From: Pseudomonadota bacterium
GTDB lineage: Bacteria; Pseudomonadota; Gammaproteobacteria; Steroidobacterales; Steroidobacteraceae
Assembly: GCA_021808195.1 (NCBI GenBank)
Contig: JAKBCE010000028.1
Span: 1-47,012, forward strand
Direction of reading: 5' to 3'
DNA length: 47,012 nt
Shown: piece by piece, positions 33,458 to 41,101 of the stretch
How positions within the stretch are numbered: the first letter of the stretch is position 1
Layout of the letters: each line of letters begins with the position of its first letter
Translations under genes and position numbers: made by a program
Notes under the pieces: generated by a model
Database searches by the model: none
Seen by the model: the letters and a program-made list of their open reading frames with translations, nothing else
Told to the model about the DNA's origin: nothing

Positions 33458-35570
33458 GTTGCAGATCCACCAGACCTTCGATGGGATTGACGGCGGTTAC
33501 GATCACGCGCACCTGTGCGCCGGTGGCGAGCCGCCGGCCGCTGCGCTGGCCGCGCCAGGCGTGCCCGTGATCCTCCAGCAGGTACTCATCATCGCGCAGG
33601 CTCTCCAGGTGCAGCAGACCGTCGACGGCGACCTCGAGAATCTGCACGAAGCAGCCGAACTCCACCACCGTGGTGATCAGGCCGCGGAACACCTGCCCGA
33701 TGCGCTCGCGCAGGTAGGTGCATTTGAGGAAGGTGGCCACGTAGCGATCCGCCTCATCGGCGCGCTTCTCGAGCTTCGAGGTGCTCTCCCCGAGCACAGC
33801 GAGCTCCTGCGGTGCGTAGCGCACGGCGCCCGCGGCGCTCGCCAGACCGAGCTGTGCCTTGAGGGTGCGGTGCACGATCAGATCCGGATAGCGGCGGATG
33901 GGCGAGGTGAAGTGCGCGTAGTGCGTGAGCGCAAGGCCGAAGTGCCCGATGTTCTGGGGCTGATAGATCGCCTGCGGCATGGCGCGCACGATCAGCGATT
34001 CGATGAACGGCCGCTCGGGCAGGTGACCGAGGCGCCGGGCGATGGCCTGCAGGTCCCGCGTAACGATGTGCTCGGGCAGATGGGCATCGATCCGCAGCGC
34101 CGCGAGCGTCGAGATCAAGCGCTCGAGCTTCTCCGCCTCCGGTTCCCCGTGCACGCGGTAGAGCGTCGGGCTGCTCGATTTGCTCAGCGCCTGGGCGACC
34201 GCCACGTTCGCCAGGATCATGCACTCCTCGATCAGCCGGTGCGCATCGTTGCGGCTGTGCAGCTCGACGGCGCGCACGCGCTCGTTCGGATCGATCACCA
34301 GACGCGCCTCGGGCGCATCGAAATCGAGCGCACCGCGCCGCGCGCGCGCTTTGTGCAGCGCCCGGTACACCTCGCGCAACACCTGCAGCGGCTCGAACAA
34401 CTCACCGAGCGCCTCGCGCGCGGCCGGCCGACCCTCGAACAACGCCTCGTTCGCCTGGGTGTAGGTGAGGCGCGCCGCCGAGCGCATCACGGCCGGATAG
34501 AACCGCGCACTCTTCAACACCCCGCCGGTGCTCACGACCATGTCGGCGGCGAAGCACAGCCGATCCACCCGCGGCGCCAGCGAGCACAGATGATCCGACA
34601 GCGCGGTCGGCAGCATCGGGATTACCCGCGTCGGGAAATACACCGACGTGCCGCGCTCGAGCGCCTCGGTGTCGAGGGCCGTGCCCGGGCGCACATAGTG
34701 GCTGACGTCGGCAATAGCGACGATCAGCCGAAAGCCGCCGGCGTGCGGCTCGGCGTAGACCGCATCATCGAAGTCCCGCGCATCCTCTCCGTCGATGGTC
34801 ACCAGGGGCAGCGGCCGCAGATCCTCGCGGCGCGCCGCTTCGGCCGCATCGACGGCCTCGCCCCACGCCTGTGCCTCGCGCAGTGCCTGGGAGGAGAATT
34901 CGTGGGGCAGACTGAAGCGGGCGAGCGCGCTCTCGGTGGCGAGCTCCACGGGACGATCCGGATCAAGCCGCCGCTCGATCCGCGCGTGTGGGACTTGCCC
35001 GCCAGCGCCCCGGCGGCTCAGCCGGGCGATCACCCAATCCCCGTGCCGCGCCCCGGCGAGCGCCTCGTGCGCCACCGCACAACGCAACTGCAGCCGCCGA
35101 TCGGCGGCGGTCACCCAGGCGCTGCGGCCGGCGATCTCCACGGTGCCGAGAAACGCATGTACGGCATGCTCGAGCACTTGCTCGACCGCGCCCAGCCAGC
35201 GGTTCGAGGAATCGCGGGCGAGCCGCACGCTCAATCGGTCCCCGTGCATCACCCCGCGCATCTGCTGCGGCGGCAGAAAGACACTCTCTTTCAGGCCCTC
35301 GACGCGCAGAAAGCCGTAGCCGGCGCGGTGCGCACTGACCTGCCCCTCGACCAGCTCCCCGGCCCGGACGCGCTCGGGCGCACCCGACTCGGCAGCGTCG
35401 GATCCGCTCCGCCGCGGGCGGGTGCCGAGTGGGCCCGAGCGTGCGCGGCGGGAATGCCCCTCAGCCGGGGCCGAGCGCCCGGAGTGCTGACTGGAGCCCG
35501 CCGCGGCGCCCCCGTGTTCGCGCCGCCCGTACTGGGTTCGACGCCCTTTTCCTTTGCCTTTACCTTTCAA
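33441..35570 (-). CDS. rnr: ribonuclease R
   Basis: Processive 3'-5' exoribonuclease of the RNB family that degrades structured RNA. After a basic, Gly/Lys/Arg/Ser-rich N-terminal part come the cold-shock OB folds (VSAHRAGYGFLRVEG), the RNB catalytic domain with TIDGEDARDFDDAVYAE (metal-binding aspartates), HYVRPGTALDTEALERGTSVYFP and the tail-side YAHFTSPIRRYPDL, and a C-terminal S1 domain. The start is uncertain. The frame stays open into the antisense strand of the tRNA gene (to 35,645), which is implausible. The TTG at 35,570, just before LKGKGKGKG, is preferred (709 aa). It directly abuts the tRNA promoter. Confidence 0.92.
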   Translation of the reverse strand: MKGKGKGKGRRTQYGRREHGGAAAGSSQHSGRSAPAEGHSRRARSGPLGTRPRRSGSDAAESGAPERVRAGELVEGQVSAHRAGYGFLRVEGLKESVFLPPQQMRGVMHGDRLSVRLARDSSNRWLGAVEQVLEHAVHAFLGTVEIAGRSAWVTAADRRLQLRCAVAHEALAGARHGDWVIARLSRRGAGGQVPHARIERRLDPDRPVELATESALARFSLPHEFSSQALREAQAWGEAVDAAEAARREDLRPLPLVTIDGEDARDFDDAVYAEPHAGGFRLIVAIADVSHYVRPGTALDTEALERGTSVYFPTRVIPMLPTALSDHLCSLAPRVDRLCFAADMVVSTGGVLKSARFYPAVMRSAARLTYTQANEALFEGRPAAREALGELFEPLQVLREVYRALHKARARRGALDFDAPEARLVIDPNERVRAVELHSRNDAHRLIEECMILANVAVAQALSKSSSPTLYRVHGEPEAEKLERLISTLAALRIDAHLPEHIVTRDLQAIARRLGHLPERPFIESLIVRAMPQAIYQPQNIGHFGLALTHYAHFTSPIRRYPDLIVHRTLKAQLGLASAAGAVRYAPQELAVLGESTSKLEKRADEADRYVATFLKCTYLRERIGQVFRGLITTVVEFGCFVQILEVAVDGLLHLESLRDDEYLLEDHGHAWRGQRSGRRLATGAQVRVIVTAVNPIEGLVDLQLAEEP

Positions 35571-35599
35571 TTGACAGTTCTCGGTCCGGTGCGTAGATT
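35571..35599 (+). promoter_or_regulatory. promoter of tRNA-Leu
   Basis: A perfect TTGACA (35,571-35,576), a 17-bp spacer and TAGATT (35,594-35,599), with a GC-rich discriminator (TCGCCGCC). The start site would fall about 12 bp before the mature tRNA. It lies back-to-back with the presumed rnr start. Confidence 0.7.
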
Positions 35600-35617
35600 T
35601 CGCCGCCTCGCTTCCCG

Positions 35618-35687
<70 letters not shown>

Positions 35688-35702
<15 letters not shown>

Positions 35703-35872
35703 ATAATTCTTTTCTTTTCAATAACTTAATTCCAATGTTCGACTGATTTCCGAGGCGTCCTGGACGCTTCGGAGGTTTGAGCGCGGCCGAATCATTGCTT
35801 TTATTCTTCATCGGACCGCCGCGACATCCTAGCAGGGCTTGATCGGGGCGGTGCGGGGGAAATTCAAATTGC
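35688..35872 (+). repeat. repeat A: tRNA 3' end plus element left end
   Basis: About 185 bp starting with CTCTCCCGGGCACCAA (35,688-35,703), the tRNA-Leu 3' end, followed by an A+T-rich stretch, a hairpin at 35,749-35,773 and a G-rich end finishing AATTCAAATTGC. It is repeated at 38,372 with about eight differences and at 43,773 in diverged form. Interpreted as attL plus the conserved left end of an integrated element. Confidence 0.9.
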
Positions 35873-36327
35873 CGGCCCGCGCCTCATTCGCCTGAGCACC
35901 GTCCTTGGGCTGCCGCCCTCCCATGTCAAGCGCGATCGGAGCTCGTTTTTCGCGCTCGAGGTCGACGTCCCCGACAACTTTCACGCCGACCGCAACGACA
36001 ATCGCGTGAACTGTCATGGTGGCCGGTATAGGCGAGATCGCCTTGGCGCAGCATCACCAGGCAGCAGACACGGCGCGCCAGGAGGGCTCACCGCAACATC
36101 CATGATGGATGTCTTGGCCCACCAAAACTTCCGTCCGCTATCAAAAACAACGGCGCAGCTGGTCAGCGACCGGATTCGACCGAGGGTGTGTGGAAACTCA
36201 CACGCTGCAGTTTTGCGATGTCAATATTAGCCACGTGGGTTCGATTTCACCCTAGTTTTCGCCTCGAACGGAGCCGCTATCACACCCACGAGACGGCGCC
36301 TTCGCGTTTTCACACACCCTCGACCCG
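35703..36327. other. gene-poor left part of element 1
   Basis: After repeat A no gene is supported. A 62-codon minus-strand frame (35,829-36,017) partly overlaps the repeat, has no ribosome site, and cannot be assigned. The main structure is the 12-bp inverted repeat pair at 36,181 and 36,311. Confidence 0.5.
36181..36322. repeat. 142-bp MITE-like structure with 12-bp terminal inverted repeats
   Basis: CGAGGGTGTGTG (36,181-36,192) is perfectly complementary to CACACACCCTCG (36,311-36,322), and the next bases (GAAA against TTTT) extend the match imperfectly. The 118-bp interior has no coding capacity. It resembles a miniature transposable element or the joined ends of an internally deleted insertion sequence. 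No clear target duplication is seen. Confidence 0.4.
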
Positions 36328-36753
36328 TTGCTGCCGGTCACGAACGGCTGCAATAGGGCGACCTATGCAGGGGTCACGATGCCCCAGACAAGCCTTCGGT
36401 ACATATCGACATCGAAACCTTCAATTGGGTCCGCAGACGCTGCGGGCACTCCGAGCACAAACACGGAGGCTTCGGGTTCAGTAACGGAGCGACCCTTCCA
36501 TCGCAATGCAATCAATAGTTTTCCAGATTCCCCTGCCGCACTCACAATCGGATTATCTAACTCGACGATACGCCTCAGCGGCATAAATTTCGCTTTCAGC
36601 GAGGCTGCCGCTTACAGGAAAGAGGGGACGCAAGGACTCGTTTTGGTCGGAATAGCTAATGCGGATGCGCATGCATCGACTCCAAATCTCTTTGGCAAGA
36701 TCGACCTAAATCGAACTTATGCGAGCGCCTTCTTCAAGGAAGGTCCTTATTAG
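36328..36753 (+). CDS. hypothetical protein (weakly supported)
   Basis: An open frame of up to 141 codons, with a better start perhaps at the internal ATG (36,379, MPQTSLRYIS). The translation has an even amino-acid mix, with GLVLVGIANADAH and NLFGKIDLNRTYASAFF near the end, and does not look like high-GC noise. No family is recognised. A 73-codon frame on the opposite strand (36,363-36,584, MPLRRIVELDNPIV) is an equally reasonable alternative, so strand is uncertain. If real, it is cargo of element 1. Confidence 0.25.
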   Translation: MLPVTNGCNRATYAGVTMPQTSLRYISTSKPSIGSADAAGTPSTNTEASGSVTERPFHRNAINSFPDSPAALTIGLSNSTIRLSGINFAFSEAAAYRKEGTQGLVLVGIANADAHASTPNLFGKIDLNRTYASAFFKEGPY

Positions 36754-36776
36754 GCTCGGACGTGCAAGGCGACGAA

Positions 36777-37433
36777 TCACGGTGCAACCACAACAGCTTC
36801 GCCAATGCAGCGTCCTTCCCAGAGAAAGAAGCGCCCGGCTTTTCGAAATACCGCGGCGGCCTCTTCGCCGGAAAGAAACACAAATCCGACTCGACGATGT
36901 TCCCCGGCACTCATGGGGTTGTCACCAAGCAGTGGCCATCCGTCGTACCCGACGATCGGCTGACTCATTGAAAGGACGCATGGGCATCCCCAGCCAGGCC
37001 GTATCTCGTGGCCACCAGACTCTGAAGGATACAGCGTAACGTCAGCTATCAGCTGCGATGACAGCGTCTCAAGGCGCTCGGCGCGAGATAATAGCGGAGG
37101 GAAAAGCGGTCCGCTCGAGGGGGCGCTCACCCCATGCAATTTACTGACAATCAGTGCAGCAAATTCAAGGTTGTGCACCCAGCTCGCATTGGAACTCGTG
37201 CCGAGCCCCATTTTCTCCACGCAAAGGTGATCTAGATGCGCTGCGAGTTGCTCGATCGTGCAACCGCTCTTCACCATCGAAACGATATGGGGCGCGTAGC
37301 TATCATACTCATCGGCGGGACCGACGGTACCTGGCTGGACGTTGATGGGGTCCCAGTGGCGCAGGATATCCGCGACCACGCTGATTTCCGACAATGCGGA
37401 GCGTTTGAGCACTCTTTTATCGCGCGCGGTCAT
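36777..37433 (-). CDS. two-domain hypothetical protein: helical DUF1871-like part plus EF-Tu-like beta-barrel
   Basis: A 218-aa protein. Residues about 14-95 (ISVVADILRHWDPINV, then DEYDSYAPHIVSMVKSGCTIEQLAAHL and an EKMGL turn) resemble the small helical family with the DEYDSYxxxI signature (DUF1871-like). Residues about 125-218 (ADVTLYPSESGGHEIRPGWGCPCVLS... MSAGEHRRVGFVFLSGE... GRFFLWEGRCIGEAVVV) resemble EF-Tu domain II/III-like beta-barrels seen as stand-alone hypothetical proteins. Both assignments are by pattern memory. The combination is unusual to me. Such parts are often found in polymorphic-toxin immunity or accessory loci; function is unknown. It lies on the same strand as the toxin-antitoxin pair, 109 bp downstream of it. 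Confidence 0.7.
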   Translation of the reverse strand: MTARDKRVLKRSALSEISVVADILRHWDPINVQPGTVGPADEYDSYAPHIVSMVKSGCTIEQLAAHLDHLCVEKMGLGTSSNASWVHNLEFAALIVSKLHGVSAPSSGPLFPPLLSRAERLETLSSQLIADVTLYPSESGGHEIRPGWGCPCVLSMSQPIVGYDGWPLLGDNPMSAGEHRRVGFVFLSGEEAAAVFRKAGRFFLWEGRCIGEAVVVAP

Positions 37434-37541
37434 GTCTGGACGCTCTTGCGATCACGATGGCGGATTGATTTTCATTGTCCGCTTGGTGGACGTCTATTCC
37501 GCCGACCCACGGTCCGCTACGGATTCGATCCGTGCAATCAG

Positions 37542-37907
37542 CTAAATGGGAAGCTGCCGGACTCGGACGGCGCGGTCGGTCACCGTGACGGCGGCGCCGT
37601 TCTTGATGGCGTCCCCTACTTCGTCCCAGATACGTTTCAGCAGCGAGGCGAGCCCGGGGCCACGCAGACCCTCGCGGCGTACGCGGACCACGGACGGGCC
37701 TATAGAGCCCGACACAGCAAGTATCGAATGAAAATCCGCATCGAGCGTGCAGACGACATATCCGTTGGCTCGAGCGTATTGCAGTATTTGCTCGTCGGGG
37801 GCGGAGCTAAGACCACATTCGACCACATGAACGGCATCCCATCCGTCCGCGCGGAGCAGCTCGACGGCGGAGCGTGGAAGCCCCTGGTCGAGCAGCACTC
37901 GAATCAC
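37542..37907 (-). CDS. DUF5615 PIN-like toxin-type protein (element 1)
   Basis: A 121-aa protein of the DUF5615 family, a compact PIN-like nuclease fold. The start MIRVLLDQGLP provides Asp7, and the LDADF stretch provides Asp56 and Asp58, the acidic residues that would bind metal. VECGLSSAPDEQILQYARANGYVVCTLDADF, split over these motifs, is characteristic. Members pair with DUF433 proteins as presumed toxin-antitoxin systems. Here the start overlaps the DUF433 stop by four bases. Activity is not demonstrated for the family in general. Confidence 0.85.
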   Translation of the reverse strand: MIRVLLDQGLPRSAVELLRADGWDAVHVVECGLSSAPDEQILQYARANGYVVCTLDADFHSILAVSGSIGPSVVRVRREGLRGPGLASLLKRIWDEVGDAIKNGAAVTVTDRAVRVRQLPI

Positions 37908-38137
37908 GCGCTTTCCACCAGAATGATCTGATCGTCGAGATTGCGAGCGGCAAAGTCGAGAGCCTGCGCGATATCCTCGTCCTCAAGCTCTGGATATTCC
38001 CTCCTGAGATCGTTCCGATCCGGGTATAAGGCGGCAGCCTCGAGAACCCGCCGCACGGTCAGGCGCATGCCTCGGATGCAGGGTTGCCCGTTCATGATCG
38101 CCGGATTGATGGTGATGCGGTCTAGCTTTCGCGCCAC
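37904..38137 (-). CDS. DUF433 antitoxin-type protein (element 1)
   Basis: A 77-aa protein of the DUF433 family with a helix-turn-helix-like core: LDRITINPAIMNGQPCIRGMRLTVRRVLE, then YPDRNDLRREYPELEDEDIAQALDFAA. It likely binds its own promoter and neutralises the DUF5615 partner. The frame is open to an ATG at 38,332, but the extra part is not family-like. GTG at 38,137, with GGAG 9 bp upstream, gives the typical start (xARKLDRIT). It is separated from repeat B by 234 bp. Confidence 0.8.
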   Translation of the reverse strand: MARKLDRITINPAIMNGQPCIRGMRLTVRRVLEAAALYPDRNDLRREYPELEDEDIAQALDFAARNLDDQIILVESA

Positions 38138-38269
38138 GCGAGTACTCCGAAGATAGTCGTCGGTTCGGCCCGCCGACGCAGACGTGGCCGCCTCGAAATG
38201 AGTCGAACCGCATTTTACGCCGATAAGATCTGCAAGCTGATCAGGGTGGATCAGGCCGTACCAGGCCGT

Positions 38270-38371
38270 ACCAAGCCGTCGGCTAGCGGGCTGGGTAGCT
38301 TTGAGGGTAACCCGCCCGACCGAATGGCCCAAGTACCTCAGCGCACAGGAGTTTTTATGCGCTTACCGGTA
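38270..38371 (+). repeat. right-end segment of element 1
   Basis: The 102 bp before the core of repeat B align without gaps to the 102 bp before the core of repeat C (43,671-43,772). The best part is ACC..CCGTCGGCT and GGGTAAC.CG. Just upstream is a tandem 10-bp repeat (AGGCCGTACC twice, 38,253-38,272), possibly a recombinase arm site. Confidence 0.5.
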
Positions 38372-38557
38372 CTCTCCCGGGCACCAAGAATTCTTTATCT
38401 TTTCAATAACTTAATTCCAATGTTCGACTGATTTCCGAGGCGTCCTGGACGCTTCGGAGGTGTGAGCGCGGCCGAATCATTGCTTTTATTCTTCATCGGA
38501 CCGCCGCGACATCCTAGCAGGGCTTGATCGGGGCGGGGTGGCGGAAATTCAAACTGC
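38372..38557 (+). repeat. repeat B: att core plus element left end
   Basis: A 186-bp near-copy of repeat A. The first 16 bp (CTCTCCCGGGCACCAA) are identical to the tRNA-Leu 3' end, but the rest of the tRNA is absent. The hairpin recurs at 38,434-38,458. It acts as the right junction of element 1 and the left end of element 2. Confidence 0.9.
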
Positions 38558-38585
38558 TCTCGCGTTTTCGCGACTCTGGAATGTC

Positions 38586-38613
38586 GTAAAGTGATATTAG
38601 GTTTTCACTTTAC
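38586..38613. promoter_or_regulatory. operator upstream of the VapBC pair
   Basis: Perfect 9-bp inverted repeat GTAAAGTGA / TCACTTTAC with a 10-bp spacer, ending 11 bp before the antitoxin ATG. This position and shape match autoregulatory operators bound by AbrB-type antitoxin-toxin complexes. A -10-like TATTAG is located in the spacer. Confidence 0.65.
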
Positions 38614-38624
38614 CGGGCTGCACC

Positions 38625-38852
38625 ATGGCCGCAACCGTCACTCTGAGCAGCAAGTTCCAGATTGTGATACCGCGGAAGGCCCGGGATGCGATGGGTCTTT
38701 CCGCCGGCGACGAGCTACTCGTGCTAAGCAAGCCTGACCGCGTCGTCATCGTCCCGAAACCGAAGAAGTTCGCCAAGCACATGGCCGGCCTCCACCGGGA
38801 TGTGTGGCAGGGAGCGGAAGCCTATCTTAAGGATGAGCGCGAATCTTGGTGA
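38625..38852 (+). CDS. AbrB/MazE-type antitoxin (VapB-like)
   Basis: A 75-aa protein with an N-terminal SpoVT-AbrB swapped-hairpin DNA-binding domain: TLSSKFQIVIPRKARDAMGLSAGDELLVL at residues 5-34 is textbook. The C-terminal part (KKFAKHMAGLHRDVWQGAEAYLKDERESW) would wrap and inhibit the PIN toxin. Its stop overlaps the toxin start. Very close to the inverted-repeat operator upstream. Confidence 0.9.
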   Translation: MAATVTLSSKFQIVIPRKARDAMGLSAGDELLVLSKPDRVVIVPKPKKFAKHMAGLHRDVWQGAEAYLKDERESW

Positions 38853-39304
38853 GCGCGAGGTTTCCCGGCGGCCATAAGCGGATCCTGATCGATACCTGTG
38901 TCTGGATCTATCATTTAGAGGAGCATCCGGAGTTTGGCCCGCCGGCGGCCCGTGTAATCGAAAATCTCGAGGAAGGCAGGTTTCGCGCAATCGCCTCAGA
39001 GCTGACCCTGCTTGAACTGACCGTACCGCCCCTGCAACTGGGCAGACAGGACGTCACCGATGATTACGAGGTACTCCTCGATTACTTTCCACATCTGGAG
39101 CTCATCCCCATCTCGCGAGAGATTCTGCTGGATGCAGCGGCTCTGCGCGCGCGACATAAGCTGCGCACGCCAGACTCCATTCAGCTCGCCACTGGTCTCA
39201 GATCAGGCGCAACACTCGCGGTCACGAACGACAATCTCTGGCAGTCAGCGCCACTGATCGAGACGGTGCTTCTGAATGACCTCGCGGAATCGCGGAGTAG
39301 TTGA
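38849..39304 (+). CDS. PIN-domain ribonuclease toxin (VapC-like)
   Basis: A 151-aa PIN-domain protein. Metal-binding acids are visible: Asp15 in ILIDTCVWIY, Glu56 in LTLLEL, Asp109 in RTPDSIQLA and Asp128 in AVTNDNLW. VapC toxins cleave tRNA or rRNA and halt translation when the antitoxin is lost. The GTG at 38,849 overlaps the antitoxin stop (GTGA), implying coupled translation; a TTG three bases upstream is possible. All key residues are kept, so the system looks functional. Confidence 0.88.
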   Translation: MSARFPGGHKRILIDTCVWIYHLEEHPEFGPPAARVIENLEEGRFRAIASELTLLELTVPPLQLGRQDVTDDYEVLLDYFPHLELIPISREILLDAAALRARHKLRTPDSIQLATGLRSGATLAVTNDNLWQSAPLIETVLLNDLAESRSS

Positions 39305-39330
39305 GACTAAGGCGGTGGGCTGTTGATTTG

Positions 39331-40015
39331 CCTCCCCCGGGGGAGGCGCTCGCGCCGGAGAGCTACTTCGGCCACCCCGGACTGCCGAACCGGCTGGTGC
39401 CGGATGAGCACCTGATCGAGCTGTCGCGGCCGGGGCGAGGACGGGTGCCTGGCATTGAAGGCTCTGTTCGATGCGCTGGCGCCCACAGCCGGCCGCGCTG
39501 ACACAGTGCTCTCGCGTCCGGCCGGCGGACGCACTTCTGCGCTAACGCCCATGGATATTGCAGAGACACTGGTCACGGAACTGCCCGAGGGAAGCATCGT
39601 GTCCGCCGACGGCTCGACCTGCGGCGGCTCGTTCCTGCAGCAGTCCTACCGCGCCGAACCGCACACCGTAATGACCAATACCGGCGGCGCGATCCGCCAG
39701 GGCATCTCCTTCGGCCTGGGGGCGGCCATCGCAAGACCAGGATCGCGGATCATCTGCCTGTAGTCTGACGGAACGGCGTAGTCTACGCTGCAGGCACTCT
39801 GGACCCTCGCACGAGAAGGGCTCGACGTGACCGTCTCATCGCCGACCACCATCGCCATGGCATCCTGCAAATGGCATTGCGGCGTGCTGGGGCCGATCTG
39901 GAGCGCGACCCGGAGCTTCTGTCCGCTCTGTCGACGGACCCCTAGAGCCTCCAGCAGATGGGTCTGCTCCCGCAAGCTTCTCGGCTGCGGACGAGCTCTC
40001 TGCTGGACGTGCGTT
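39331..40015 (+). pseudogene. decayed acetolactate-synthase-like thiamine-diphosphate enzyme, 3' part
   Basis: Translations in shifting frames give a recognisable C-terminal half of a large TPP-dependent enzyme (acetolactate synthase large-subunit type). One frame reads GEALAPESYFGHPGLPNRLV; after a shift near 39,445 comes CLALKALFDALAP, then ALTPMDIAETLVTELPEGSI, NTGGAIRQGISFGLGAAIA and PGSRIICL. In-frame stops follow (TAG near 39,763 and 39,778), although homology goes on (STLQALWTLAREGLDVT, then GILQMALRRAGADLERDP after another shift). The 5' half is missing. Clearly non-functional and a sign that this element carried metabolic cargo or captured chromosomal DNA. Confidence 0.8.
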
Positions 40016-40230
40016 TGACACGGGAGGGGTTTGTCCGAAGTGCAATTGGCACTGAAAAATCACTCAATGCCACTCCTGCTAACAGTATTCACTGCACAAC
40101 AATTGGTACCACGGCCCCGACGCCAAACCTGAATGCGCGGAAGGCAAAGCTGCGAGATTGGTGGACGCCTAACACACACCACGCCCTCTGTCCGCTTCCG
40201 GACCCTCTACCATCACGCGATTCGAGTGAA

Positions 40231-40280
40231 TGTCTGACGTCAACTATCTTGTCCGCTCGGCGACAACCATCCTGGCCGGT
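40231..40280 (+). repeat. IS21 terminal repeat, left
   Basis: Starts TGTCTGACGTCAACTATCTTG and ends CCTGGCCGGT. It contains two copies of a transposase-binding-like motif (GACRWCAAYTATCTTG and GGCGACAACCATCCTG), as usual for IS21 ends. Confidence 0.85.
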
Positions 40281-40300
40281 GCAGTGAGGAGTGGATGGGT

Positions 40301-41101
40301 TCATTGAGCTGATCGCTTCTCCTGCTGCCCGGCCGGGGCGCGCCCCGGCCGGGCAGCCTTTCTGCGGCGGTAGCTCTCGACGTTCATCTCGAAGATCGTC
40401 GAGTGATGCACCAGCCGATCGACCGCGGCAAGTGTCATGGCCGGCTCCGGGAACACCTGCTCCCAAGCCGAGAACGGCTGGTTTGCAGTGATGGCCAGGC
40501 TCTTTCGCTCGTACCGCTCGGCGATCAGCTCGAAGAGCACACTGGTCTCCGCCTGATCCTTGCGCACGTAGCTCACGTCATCGAGGATCAGCAGGTCGAA
40601 GCGATCGAGCTTCGCCAGCTCTGCCGGGAGGCGCAGATCACGCCTGGCGGCCTGCAGCTTTTGCACCAGCTCGCCGGTGCGGGTAAACAGGACGCGCCAG
40701 CCACGGTCGATCAGCGCGTGCCCGATCGCGCAGATCAAGTGCGTTTTGCCGGCTCCAGGTGGACCGAACAGCAGCAGGTTCGCGCCTTTTTCCAGCCACG
40801 CATCGCCCTCCGCCAGAGCGTGAACGTGTGCCTTGGAGACTGTCGGTACCTCATCGAAGTCGAAGTTCTCCAGTCGCTTGTCGCTGGGCAGCAGTGAGTC
40901 AAGTCGATGCCGCGCAAGACGACGTTGTGCGCGCTCATCGATCTCCTGCTCGAACAGCATCGACAGCAGCCGTTCGGCGCGCCAGCCTTCGCGGTCGGAC
41001 TGTTCACCGATCGCTTCCCACATCCGTTTGATCGTCGGCAGGCGCAGCTCGGTGAGCAGCATCGGCAGCCGGGCCGCATCGGCGCTGAGCGAACCGTTCA
41101 T
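40301..41101 (-). CDS. istB: IS21-family transposition helper ATPase IstB
   Basis: A 266-aa AAA+ ATPase related to DnaA/DnaC that selects target sites and activates IstA. Walker A is GPPGAGKT at residues 113-120 and Walker B LLILDDVSYVRKDQAE follows; YERKSLAITANQPFSAWEQVF holds sensor 1. The N-terminal helical domain is complete. Start overlaps the istA stop by four bases (ATGA), typical of the family. The C-terminal tail is Arg/Pro-rich (ARPGRAPAGQQEKRSAQ). Confidence 0.96.
   Translation of the reverse strand: MNGSLSADAARLPMLLTELRLPTIKRMWEAIGEQSDREGWRAERLLSMLFEQEIDERAQRRLARHRLDSLLPSDKRLENFDFDEVPTVSKAHVHALAEGDAWLEKGANLLLFGPPGAGKTHLICAIGHALIDRGWRVLFTRTGELVQKLQAARRDLRLPAELAKLDRFDLLILDDVSYVRKDQAETSVLFELIAERYERKSLAITANQPFSAWEQVFPEPAMTLAAVDRLVHHSTIFEMNVESYRRRKAARPGRAPAGQQEKRSAQ

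Larger units (their letters stand above)
35703..38371. mobile_element. integrase-less tRNA-anchored element 1 (about 2.68 kb)
   Basis: Lies between the exact 16-bp core repeats at 35,688 and 38,372. Contents are a conserved left end, a gene-poor part with a MITE-like inverted repeat, one weak hypothetical gene, a two-domain protein gene, a DUF5615/DUF433 pair and a ~102-bp right end shared with element 2. G+C is visibly lower than in the backbone. No integrase or other recombinase gene is visible, so it is either non-autonomous or a decayed island. Confidence 0.7.
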
